Shown in pieces: positions 12,535 through 22,364 of a DNA stretch of 64,000 bases. The notes under the pieces were generated by a model. It was not told the origin of the DNA. It worked only from the letters and a program-made list of their open reading frames with translations, and did not search any database. Source of the DNA: Euclidia mi (taxonomy: Eukaryota > Arthropoda > Insecta > Lepidoptera > Erebidae); assembly GCA_944739405.2 (NCBI GenBank), contig OX123182.2, positions 22,145,326 through 22,209,325 of the forward strand, written 5' to 3'. How positions within the stretch are numbered: the first letter of the stretch is position 1; each line of letters begins with the position of its first letter. Made by a program: the position numbers and the translations under genes.

Positions 12535-12675
12535 ATGGCGCTGTGGTAAAGGGTCACCATACCCCTTAATACTGTGCTGTGTGTTGTGAGTACAATCCCC
12601 ACACGAGAAAACACTTTGTATTATTCACAAAGTGTTGGCTCCGTCGTATTTTGTAATAGACGTATAATGCGTTCA
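12535..12675 (+). repeat. Possible SINE fragment of a third type
   Basis: A tRNA-like start ('atggcgctgtggtaaaggg', then 'gtgagtacaatcccc') is followed by 'cacaaagtgttggctccgt'. A related piece ('cacaaagtttttgctccgtt') is at about 27847-27880. Weak because of divergence. Confidence 0.35.
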
Positions 12676-13800
12676 TCTTTACCTGGCACAGCTAGTAAAT
12701 AAACATACCTTCATCACAAATCACAAGATTGTGGCCGAATCACGTAATATATGCTACAAGAAAATATTTACAATGTTGTTCAAATACCAACACATTATTT
12801 TCCACCTAAAATAGCTTCATATTTCTCTTTTAAAACATATTAATTTAAAGAAAATCGTAATTGTGATGACACTTCAAACCACAGATTATTACGATGTCTT
12901 GTCAATATGACATTTGACTGTAGAGATGGGATGAAGTGAATGATAAAATTGAATGATTATAGAAAAAGTATTAATATATTGTAATCCTTTTATGGTAAAC
13001 GAAAAGAACATTCAGATCCGTATAAAATAATTTCATTAACTAAACTGAGGTCAATTTTCATAAGGGCCTAAATTAAAAGTTTTTCACTGCAGACAATATG
13101 GATAAAAACTGATAAGTCGATAAATATAATAATAATATGCTTATGACCGACCGGGCTTGTTTGTGGATTTGTATGAGATTTTCATTCCGACTATTATTTC
13201 TCTTGATCGACAACCGGGCTACGTACAAAGGACTTTGAGATTGCAACTGATTGGACTCTTGTAACTAACCGAGAGATAAAAGTAAGTGTAAGTAAGTGTA
13301 GTTTTTATATCAGGACAATTAATCTTAATACATAAAAATCAAACTCAGATAGACATAACTGCTGCACCGATTTAGCTAATTCATTTTTTTGTGTTTGTAT
13401 GAATAAAAACATTTAAAAATGGATGGAAAAGTAAAATTTGGGTTAAAAAATCTCCATACAAAACAGCGAAATTTAAAAATAGAATTACTCCGATAGAATT
13501 TACTAAGTTTCTTTTTAAAAATATGTATTTTGTGCCCCATTTGCCAGGCAAAGTCCTCTCCTTTTTCTAGTTAGAGATGGGCAAAATGTAAATTGTAACC
13601 ATTAATCATGAAAACATTTACCGAAAGTAATCAAAAAAGTATCCATTCTCTGATTGCAGTCAGAAATCGTAACCACGATTACATGATATATGGGGGTGGG
13701 CGACAGATGCCGCTAACGCTAATTGTTGAAGTCATTATAATGACAAATAGTTTTTACATTCACTTACCAGTATTAAGTTATAAACGCATTTTGCCTTAAA
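12676..13800. other. Non-coding stretch, nothing recognised
   Basis: A+T-rich, with a short 'aagtaagtgt' repetition at 13280-13300. No gene or repeat family supported. Confidence 0.35.
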
Positions 13801-14184
13801 TTCAGATACGATTTCAATATAAAAGTGGTTGATGAAATGGCAGCCAAGAAAAATATTATTGTTGTTCGCCTTCCGCCTTATCATTGCGAACTAAACCTAA
13901 TAGAATTAATATGGGCACAAATAAAATCGCATGTTGGCTGCAATAATAAAACTTTTAAGATGGGAAAAATAAAAGATTTAACAAAAGAGAGCATTGCCAA
14001 AATTGATGCTGAATCGTGCAAAAAATGCATCGAACATGTTATCAAACAGGAAAATAAAATGATGCTCAATGGGTTTATTGATGATGCGACGAGTGGAGTA
14101 ATCCCCAGATTCATAATTAACGTCACATCAGAAACAAGTTCTTATGAAACCACAACGTCTTTTGACACTGACGATCTGACATAA
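13801..14184 (+). pseudogene. DDE transposase (Tc1/IS630-like), C-terminal fragment
   Basis: About 125 residues in an open frame to a TAA at 14182. The block VVRLPPYHCELNLIELIWAQ matches the third catalytic region of DDE transposases of the Tc1/IS630 superfamily, where the glutamate after NLI supplies the last acidic residue. The frame has no clear start: the GTG at 13825 is internal, and the frame stays open upstream to at least 13801. The first two catalytic aspartates are not in the window at this place, so it is a remnant or the last exon of a domesticated copy; nothing upstream supports the second idea. Confidence 0.6.
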
Positions 14185-14417
14185 TATTTGTACCTTTAAA
14201 AAAATAAAACCTTTTACATGAACTAAATACCATTTGTATTTCGACTCTCATCGAAAACATTAAAAGGTTAAAATCTCTATCTCTAATATGTTTTATTTCA
14301 TTCACTGAATGAATTTTAAGTGAAACTTGATTTAGTTCATGCAATGTTTCCCATCACTAGTCTTACGGACGTACTTATCTGTCCGCCATATTTGTTTACC
14401 ATTTTTGCTAGATAAGA

Positions 14418-14443
14418 ATGATAATAATAATAATAATAATAAT
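14418..14443 (-). repeat. (ATT)n tail of the CR1-group LINE
   Basis: Plus strand shows 'ataat' repeated eight times. It sits at the 3' boundary of the LINE, so it is the retrotransposition tail rather than a chance microsatellite. Confidence 0.65.
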
Positions 14444-14793
14444 CATTTATTGCGAACATAGGTATTACAAAGATGTTACAGAGGTGTTACAGAATGTTCA
14501 GTGCTTCTATATTCTGCCAGTCAGCATGCAATGTTTTATAGGGTAGAGTATTTTATAAATTTAAAGTTACACACTATATTATCACCCAAAAATAATAACT
14601 AATGGTAATAATTTTAGTTTGGAACATTAATCATAATTATATCTCAATGTCAGAACAAACTCATAAATCTCCATCATAAATTAGCATAGAAAATGTCAAG
14701 TAAAATTATTATCAGTCAGAAAATTAATTAATCAGAATTATGTCAATTGTAAAAAATGAAATCATGTCAATTAATTAGATAATTTACTGTGAG

Positions 14794-17640
14794 TTATGTT
14801 TTGTCATTTAGATATTCAGTTACAGTATAATATGCCTTCTTAAGAAGAAATTGTTTAAGTGAATGCTTTAGTGTATCTACATTACTACATTTCAATATTG
14901 CTTTGGGTAGATGGTTATGAATTCGAGGAGCCATACAAAAAACACTCTTATCGTACTGTGCAGTTCTGTTTGCCGGAAAACATATTTTATTCTTATGGCG
15001 TTCACTCGTAGGTGATTTAAACAAAGACTTATTTAAGGCAACAAATATAGCAGTCTCATAAATATAGATACAGGGCAGGGTTAATAGTTTTAGTTCAATA
15101 AACTTAGGTTTACAACTATCAGTAGATTTAAGTTTACAAATTGCTCTCACGCACCTCTTCTGTGCCTTAAACACCGTATCCTTTTCAACCGAGTTGCCCC
15201 AAAATATTACCCCATACCTTAACAAGGACTCAACATGACCACGATATGCAGTTATAACAGCCGACTGGTGGACTACCTTTCTAAGCATGTACAGTGCATA
15301 TGAAAATTGGCTTAATTTAGAACATATGACTTCAACATGATGTCTCCAATTCAAACTGCAATCAAGATGCAAGCCCAAAAATTTTGCAGTTTCCACTTCA
15401 TTTATTTGTTGTCCGCTATATTTTACAACAATATCTTTTGTTTTGTTGATATGATTTCTAAATCCCATTATGTTCGTTTTATCTAGGTTTATGAGTAAAT
15501 TATTACATTTTAGCCATTTTATTATTTGATTTAGTGTTTCATTCATATCTCTTTCTATAGTGTTTTTACACGTATTTGTAAACATGACCGTACTGTCATC
15601 CGCGAATAGGACAATATTTTGTTTGATAGCATTAGGCAGGTCATTTATATATATAATAAATAACAGAGGACCTAAAACACTTCCCTGAGGTACACCTTGT
15701 TTTACCACTTGATATCCAGAGGAAAATACAGTTTCCTTTTTGGTTTTTGGGCATATGCGAGTGATCTGAGTGCATTGTACTCTATTAGAGAGATAGGATT
15801 TTAAAAGTTTCAACACATTGCCCCTCACGCCGTAAGCTTCCAGCTTTTTAAACAAAAGATTATAATCGACATAATCGAACGCCTTTTGCAGATCCAAGTA
15901 CAGTGCCGTGACGATTCTTTTATTGTTAAGGCTAGACATAACAACTTGCAAAAATTTATATACCGCTAAATTAATGCTCTTTTCTTTCCTAAAGCCCACT
16001 TGTTCATCCGCGAAGATATCATTTTTTTCAAAAAAGGTGCTAAGTTTACTACTAATTACTTTTTCAAATACCTTCGATATTGTTGGTATAAGGGATATTG
16101 GTCGGTAATTGCTCATTTCTAGTTTGCTATTCTTTTTAAAAAGTGGTTTAACAATAGTAGTTTTTAATTTTTCAGGGAATACACCAGATACAATACACAT
16201 ATTTATTATGTAACTTAAGATAGGTGAAATAATATTAGATACGGCTTTCAAAATCTTCGTATGTATGTCATCATAGCCCGTGCTATTTGTATTTTTTAAG
16301 GAAACAATTATTTTATAAATGTCAAAAGGCGTTGTAGGGGTCATAAAAAGTGAATGTGATAAGGTCTTATTGACTTTAATTTTATTAGAATTCGTGCTAC
16401 TAACACTATGTGTAGACCCTGTTCCTATAAAATATGTATTGAAACTATCCGCAATAGCAATAGGATCTTCAATGATTTCACCATTTACACTTATTTGTTT
16501 TATTTCCTCAACAGGCATGGATTGTTTATTGTTATTTATAACTGACCATGTTGCTTTGGATTTGTTTATGGCAGTTTGAATCATATAGTCATTTTGAGAT
16601 TTTTGTGTCAATTTGATTATTTTGTTAAGACGTGCAGAGTATTGTTTAAAGATATTTCTATTATGTGTGTTAGGACTTTTCCTATAGCGCCACAGTAAAT
16701 CACGTTTACGCTTTGAACATGTTTTTATACCCTTTGTCATCCACTTAGGTTTATTACGTGTATTTTTTCTAATTAATGTCAAAGGAAAACATAAATAATA
16801 GAATAAAGTAAAAATGTCATAAAAAATGTCAAATGCTATATTAGGATTATGCGTATCATATACTTCGTTAAAACTCAATGCTTGAAGACAGGCCTTAAAT
16901 TTTTCAATATTTTCTTTACTATAGTCCCTTCTCTCTATATACCAATGTGAAAGGGAGCAAGTAACTTTTACCGGGCAAGATAGCATTTGTGCAGTATGGT
17001 CGGACAGGGCAAATTCATAAATTTTGTACTTGGAGCCTTTAATATTATGCATGAAATGGTCAATGCACGTACCACTGTTTAGGCGGGTGGGCTCATTTAT
17101 TATTGATTTAAGATTGTAACTTTTTATTAATTGTATTAGGTCCTTACTACTTTTAGTATTCAAAAGAGTGTTTATGTTAAAATCGCCACACAAAATTACC
17201 TTTTTCTTAGTGTAACATAATTCATGTAGTATCATATTAAGTTTTTCAAAAAATTCTTCAAGCCGATGCATGTTGTTTCGCGGTGGTCTATATACACAAA
17301 TAATTATTACTTTATGCATAGTTAGTTCCACGGCACAACATTCTATAATACCTGAAACACACTTTGATTCAATTTGAGAGACAACTTTATATTCATGTTT
17401 ATTATGAACCAAAATGCAAGAACCACCACGTCGACTTTTACGGCAAAAAGTTGCTGCGAGAGAGTAATTTGCTAAATATAATAATTTTGTATCATCTTTT
17501 ACCATATTGTGTTCTGTTAAACAAATTACATCAGTCAAAATATCCTGCTCTAATAGCCAATCTAAATTTATACATAAAAGATCAGATTTATTCATTATTC
17601 CATTGATGTTCTGATGCAAAATATGTATTACATCATACAC
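14794..17640 (-). CDS. LINE ORF2: AP endonuclease and reverse transcriptase
   Basis: Up to 948 residues. Endonuclease (about 1-240): HQNINGI, the glutamate in CLTEHNM, VYRPPR, CGDFNIN and the catalytic SDH in FALSDHTAQ. RT (about 440-740): FKKNSKLEMSNYRPISLIPT, LYLDLQKAFDYVD with the first aspartate, VPQGSVLGPLLF, the catalytic VLFADDSTVM, and AKFLGLHLD. No RNase H. The frame remains open upstream past 17640, and no in-frame ATG lies at the ORF1/ORF2 junction: the first codon here is GTG and the first in-frame ATG is residue 16. The overlap with the ORF1 stop region suggests reinitiation or coupled translation. Intact and potentially active. Confidence 0.85.
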   Translation of the reverse strand: MYDVIHILHQNINGIMNKSDLLCINLDWLLEQDILTDVICLTEHNMVKDDTKLLYLANYSLAATFCRKSRRGGSCILVHNKHEYKVVSQIESKCVSGIIECCAVELTMHKVIIICVYRPPRNNMHRLEEFFEKLNMILHELCYTKKKVILCGDFNINTLLNTKSSKDLIQLIKSYNLKSIINEPTRLNSGTCIDHFMHNIKGSKYKIYEFALSDHTAQMLSCPVKVTCSLSHWYIERRDYSKENIEKFKACLQALSFNEVYDTHNPNIAFDIFYDIFTLFYYLCFPLTLIRKNTRNKPKWMTKGIKTCSKRKRDLLWRYRKSPNTHNRNIFKQYSARLNKIIKLTQKSQNDYMIQTAINKSKATWSVINNNKQSMPVEEIKQISVNGEIIEDPIAIADSFNTYFIGTGSTHSVSSTNSNKIKVNKTLSHSLFMTPTTPFDIYKIIVSLKNTNSTGYDDIHTKILKAVSNIISPILSYIINMCIVSGVFPEKLKTTIVKPLFKKNSKLEMSNYRPISLIPTISKVFEKVISSKLSTFFEKNDIFADEQVGFRKEKSINLAVYKFLQVVMSSLNNKRIVTALYLDLQKAFDYVDYNLLFKKLEAYGVRGNVLKLLKSYLSNRVQCTQITRICPKTKKETVFSSGYQVVKQGVPQGSVLGPLLFIIYINDLPNAIKQNIVLFADDSTVMFTNTCKNTIERDMNETLNQIIKWLKCNNLLINLDKTNIMGFRNHINKTKDIVVKYSGQQINEVETAKFLGLHLDCSLNWRHHVEVICSKLSQFSYALYMLRKVVHQSAVITAYRGHVESLLRYGVIFWGNSVEKDTVFKAQKRCVRAICKLKSTDSCKPKFIELKLLTLPCIYIYETAIFVALNKSLFKSPTSERHKNKICFPANRTAQYDKSVFCMAPRIHNHLPKAILKCSNVDTLKHSLKQFLLKKAYYTVTEYLNDKT

Positions 17641-18799
17641 GAAAAAATGATGGACGCGAAGTTGTAGGACTGCTAGCGGTTTTATTATATGATTCTGCGG
17701 TTACCTTATTCTTTACTATGTCATCTGTTTGGGTGCCTTTATCAGCGTACAATACATTAATTTGTGATTTCTTGGCAATATGTTCATTGTATTTTATAAC
17801 ATAATTCGTATGTAATATTTCTTTATGTATTAATTGAGAAACATGTCTAGTAAAATAATAACGGTAGGGTAGCGAGCGTGCAAAACCCATATCAATATAT
17901 TTTACATTCAGAAATTTGGAACATAAAAATCTAAGTTCATAGTTTAATTTTGTCTCTCTAAGATACTTATTGCTCGGGATTTCACAGAAAAATACGTTTG
18001 TATTTCTTGTACAACAAAGAAAACCACTTACACATGTCTTAAAGATACACGGGGAACGGTCGTTTACGCCGCCTAAAACAATTAAGTAATCATTCATAGT
18101 TAAGGACGATATTACTTTTCGTTCGGTGACTAATATATCCTGAAGGGTGGCTCCAGATTTCCAGAAGGAGGTGACTTGGTAGCGGTCACCCATCAGATGC
18201 TGAAGTACGTATTGAATATTACGCCCTTGGTCATCTGCAATTACAACTACTTTCGACATTTCTTTGGGAAGAACAGTACCGTTGGCTTCCTTGGAGTCGT
18301 GAGAACCATTTATTTCTTCTGCTGGGGTTACCAAGTTATCGTGCGCTTTAGAATCTATTTTATAGGTACAATATGTTTCCTCTTGGGCAGTGTCCTTGTC
18401 TGTCTTATGATGAACATCGATTACCGCTTTTATTGGTGTTTTCTTATTGATTTTTCTATTCTTCTTATTACTATTACGTCCCGACATTGGCGTCGTACAT
18501 GTACTGTCCAGACTAATTTTCTTATAGGTTTCAGCTACCTTTAAACTTTTTTCCAAGTCTGTTTTTAATCTGAAGTTCTCAGAATTCAAATTTTCTATTT
18601 CTAGATGTGCGCTAGCCAGTTGGTCCGTAAGTGAATTAATTTTAGCATTCAACTCCATTATTTCATGGTTTTCATTAAGCGATGTATTCGGCAAACTCAT
18701 CATGGTAGTGTCGAAAAGCGATGTCTCCGCTGCTGAAATGTCGTGAAGAGATTCTGCTCGCCGGATCTTACGATAAGTGATGTTTTGTTCTTGATCCAT
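17633..18799 (-). CDS. LINE ORF1: coiled coil plus SGNH/esterase-like domain
   Basis: 388 residues from a clear ATG at 18799. Residues about 45-95 form a heptad-rich coiled coil (IMELNAKINSLTDQL onward), then a basic segment (NSNKKNRKINKKTP). Residues about 185-325 resemble the SGNH-hydrolase/esterase domain known in ORF1 of CR1-group LINEs: a block I-like VVIADDQGRN, the block II glycine in WKSGATLQDIL, and block III LGGVND with the conserved asparagine. The nucleophile serine expected in block I is not there (A-D-D in place of G-D-S). The protein probably binds RNA or lipid and trimerises through the coiled coil; enzymatic activity is doubtful. No stop or frameshift. Confidence 0.78.
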   Translation of the reverse strand: MDQEQNITYRKIRRAESLHDISAAETSLFDTTMMSLPNTSLNENHEIMELNAKINSLTDQLASAHLEIENLNSENFRLKTDLEKSLKVAETYKKISLDSTCTTPMSGRNSNKKNRKINKKTPIKAVIDVHHKTDKDTAQEETYCTYKIDSKAHDNLVTPAEEINGSHDSKEANGTVLPKEMSKVVVIADDQGRNIQYVLQHLMGDRYQVTSFWKSGATLQDILVTERKVISSLTMNDYLIVLGGVNDRSPCIFKTCVSGFLCCTRNTNVFFCEIPSNKYLRETKLNYELRFLCSKFLNVKYIDMGFARSLPYRYYFTRHVSQLIHKEILHTNYVIKYNEHIAKKSQINVLYADKGTQTDDIVKNKVTAESYNKTASSPTTSRPSFFRV

Positions 18800-18830
18800 T
18801 TTTTAAATAATTTGTATTATCTATTTATAT

Positions 18831-21360
18831 CGTAATTTCCGTCTATATTTTATTATACTCTTTATTTATTTACTCTATTAAATTTCCAACTCATTCACTT
18901 AATTTTTATGCGTGCAACGAAACGCACCTCAAAATACTGGTGTTCAGATTCGGAGTAAGGTCACAACTTTAAGTTTCCGAACGAAGTGTATCAGTGTCAA
19001 AATCCGGTTGAGAGTTTTAATTGGTGGGTGATAGCAGGCACTTATTGTTTATTTTAGATGTTTGAATGTTTTAACTGATTTATGTGAAAAAATTTATGCA
19101 GTGATGATTAACTCACATATTATTGATGCCGTTTTTGAGGCGTAGTTAATATCGGCATTTTAACATTGTTTCTTGGATAGATGTTTGATTATGTGCACTA
19201 TTGGTAGCATTGGTCACTTATTTATTGATTTGTCACTATTGTTGTTGGTGAAAGTATTCACTTTTTATATAGCACTAAATAGTTCACAGTTCACCGAGAT
19301 AGTAATGTCACTTGTTTTATAATATATGTGGAGCGTAATTATAAATAACCGAGACACAATTAAACAATAGATTAATAATAAATTAATTAAATTTCGCGGA
19401 ACAGTGTCTAACGTGCTGGGGTTGCCAGTTGCTTGATGAATGCACTATACTTATGTTTGCCTGGTTAACTTATGTTATAACGTATTAACTATCATTACCC
19501 GTAGGCACAGTTACAATCCTAGCCCTTTTTAGGGGATATAGAATTATCTTTAGACTCCAACCAGAAACAGGCAGAATATTAATCTTTTTCTCTTTTTTTC
19601 TTTCTTCCACCCATCCAAATGGCGACCAGTGCATGCGCTGCTTAAATTTACCAATCTTCTACGAACGGTTAGCCTCGCTATCACGGCTACTGAATAATAA
19701 TATCTATTCTATTAATATCATTAATAGAATAACCTAATTCATTTCATATTGCCCAGCAGTTGACAGTTTACAAACAAGGCTGATGATGATAAATATTATC
19801 CTTCATAGAGCCACTGTAAAAACAAACCAAACAATGGTAACTAAGTATGTCAACTGCTTGGGGCCTAGGATAATAATTATGTATGTGCAAAGAATTATAC
19901 AGGAGTACTGGGTACATTTTGCTTAAAGTGTAATTTATAAATACCGTATGATATAACGAAATTTTAAAACAAATACACTTATAAAATCAAATTTTCGTAT
20001 CGCCTGCAATATCAAACCACCAAATAAGTATTCACTAAAGCGACACAATAAAAATAAATGATAAAAGGTAAACATCAAAAGACTTGTTTACAATCTCAAC
20101 ATAAACAACCAAAGATTGTGGTCACTCTTTTTTACTTTTTTGTTCAAGCTAATTAACGGTGCCTCAACAAATAAACGCTCAGTGCGAACACAAAAATCGG
20201 TTTCCGAACTGAAAATATGGCGTAAGGTGAGGCGAATGGCGGGTAAATAGAACGATTACGTTCTATTTTCCCGCCGTTTAAAGTGTACGGTCTACTCACT
20301 GTGTCTGTTGTGAATTAACTGATTTTGATTCCTGCCTTCCTTGGATACGTAGTATTTATTAGAATATTATACATAGATTTCTCCTTTAACTTAAAGTTTT
20401 GAAATGTTTCGTGCCGTTCTTACAATTTTTTTTCTTAATAACCACGGTCGATGAAAGCCAGTCAAAATATATCGAATATTCTACGGAGCTCCTTCTGCCT
20501 ACCCCTAGTAAGTAAGTGCATAATTATGTAACTATCCATAAAATACTAATTACTACTTAAACAACATAAAATTGTTTAATTAAATCAACACGATACCTAC
20601 CACCTACAAAATGTAAAGCTTAATCACATCTATCAAAATGTTTTGCACAGTAACGAAATTATCGTTCAAAGGATACGTGGCCATTATTTGTACATAATTA
20701 AACTTTCTTGTTATTAAAAGCAATAAGTACTCAATTGATGGGCAAATTAACCATCATATGAAACTCGTCAACAACAGATCAATTTTATTTATAACTGCGA
20801 ACAACGGTTATGAAATATGTATTCATTATGTTCAGTAGCAACATTATCGCATTAATTATATTGATACTTTTTGTAATCGTTCATATGTATCGTGGTGATT
20901 AATTTGGTTTAATGAGTCGTCATCCTGGCATAGTCCTGAAATACTTTCACGTCAAAGCTATCATTCACCTTCTAGTCTACCCATGTGTAGTATTAGCTTA
21001 TATATAGTATTAACTTTTCCACGGAATGGTAGTATTGGTAGTCTCTCTCGCCAAAGCAAATGAAATGAAAATCTACCAGAGTCAATATTGTTGTAATGTA
21101 AACAAAATAACGAACGTTTTCGACCTTTAAAGTTGGGGAAAGTGGGACAGATTCATTTACAATTACTGTTGTAAAATGAGTCGCGAATTATTTCAATGTC
21201 AAATTATGTCAAAATTACACCGATTTTTATGTTATTTTCTTTTTATATGTTTTGATAACGTTGCAACCCTATATTTTGATACTGATACTTTGATTTTGAT
21301 AAATAAATAAATATTTTATGCACAACATGTGTATTTTTCCCCTGGTATGAATCTGCACCA
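18831..21360. other. Long non-coding stretch
   Basis: The first part may include 5' UTR of the LINE. Otherwise no gene or repeat family is recognised. A near-perfect hairpin lies at 20238-20275 (listed separately), and 'tctgcctacccct' at about 20498 recalls the SINE tail but nothing around it matches. Confidence 0.35.
20238..20275. repeat. Inverted repeat, 17-bp arms, 4-nt loop
   Basis: Arm GGCGGGTAAATAGAACG (20238-20254) faces CGTTCTATTTTCCCGCC (20259-20275) with one mismatch and loop 'atta'. Confidence 0.75.
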
Positions 21361-21362
21361 TA

Positions 21363-21705
21363 GGGATAGCGCGCCAACGGCAATATAAAAGCTGGACTCT
21401 TGTTATAAATTTATTAACGATGCCAAACATACATCTATACCAATTTACAGGCTACCTTCTTCGCAGAACCTATGAGACCTAACTAGGTAGATGCACATAA
21501 GTCGCAGAAGTTAGTGCTCGAGGAAGACACTTAAATGCTCAAGCAAGTGGTTGAGGCATAAAGCGTGCGATACTCGATTCCCTATCCGAAGACACCTTGA
21601 TCTTTCAATCAGTCGGGGTTTTGTTATCCGCCGGAGAATCTTAACACCGACTTCTATTTTTTCCTGTGGCGCCATCTGTGAGTTGTAGGTGGTACTATTG
21701 TTACA
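21363..21705 (-). repeat. 3' LTR of the Gypsy element
   Basis: About 343 bp, matching 26388-26730 with five substitutions. On the minus strand it begins TGTAACAATAG just after the polypurine tract. The outer end lacks the terminal 'gctctaca' seen in the other LTR, so it is slightly shortened or altered. Confidence 0.9.
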
Positions 21706-22363
21706 AATATCCCCCTATGTCCATGCAGTCGACTCGGCAAATAAGACATACATCATCAATGTCGTTTATTTGAGCGAGCAATACCCTTGTAGCCATGCCT
21801 CTCTCTACAGAGTCTTGTTTCTTAGGCCTTCCTCTCTTTCTGATTGGCAGGGTTGGTTCGGGAACAGTTCCGTCTTCCGTACGATATCGGGTCAGGGCTG
21901 ACGCGTGATATATACCCACAGGGGTATTTGAGTCAGTGCTGGCAATTTCGAATGAACTAGCACCATGTCTTCGTTTAATGACATATGGTCCGTCACGCCT
22001 GGGAGCGAGTTTAGAGCTAAAACCTTGACTGGATTTACTCAATACATGAGTATCAACCAAAACTAAGTCTCCGAGTTTATAATCCGGGCTTGGCTGGCGT
22101 CGTTGGTCTACATACTCCTTTCTCTTTTCCTCTTTCATTTCCTGCACTTCTCGTGCCCTGGCTAACGTGTCAGCCATCATGAGTAAGCGGGGCGTTAGTT
22201 CTTTGACGAAATTATCGTTAAATACTATTTCTCTGAGATCATGCTGCACATCGTCTGGTGTCCTTAGTTCACGTCCGAATGTTAAGTATGCTGGAGTCTG
22301 TCCAGTTGAGCATGACGTTGCCGTATTCATGGCGAAGCGAATAGAAGGTAATTTCTCCTTCAA
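21701..22363 (-). pseudogene. Gypsy integrase, C-terminal part
   Basis: 220 residues in a frame different from the preceding pol frame. It reads the end of the integrase core region (FAMNTATSCSTGQTPAYL, FGRELRTP) and the GPY/F module (GDLVLVDTHVL ... RRDGPYVIKR, YHASALTRYR), found in integrases of many Gypsy lineages. There is no chromodomain after it. The frame runs into the polypurine tract and stops at the LTR start, as expected for a Gypsy element without env. The frameshift relative to the rest of pol lies near 22365. Confidence 0.82.
21703..21722 (-). other. Polypurine tract of the Gypsy element
   Basis: On the minus strand 'ATAGGGGGATATT' lies immediately before the 3' LTR start (TGTAACAA), the expected place for plus-strand priming. 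Confidence 0.65.
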
Positions 22364-22364
22364 A

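Larger units (their letters stand above)
14418..18830 (-). mobile_element. CR1-group LINE, nearly full-length, both ORFs intact
   Basis: A two-ORF non-LTR retrotransposon on the minus strand: 5' region above 18799, ORF1 (18799-17633), ORF2 (about 17640-14794), a 3' UTR of some 350 bp and a short (ATT)n tail at 14418-14443. Both frames are free of stops and frameshifts, which marks it as the youngest LINE here. The SGNH-like ORF1, the endonuclease-RT ORF2 without RNase H, and a microsatellite tail instead of poly(A) all fit the CR1/L2/Daphne group. Decayed relatives are at 32140-32714 and possibly 59600-60600. The exact 5' end is not visible. Confidence 0.82.
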
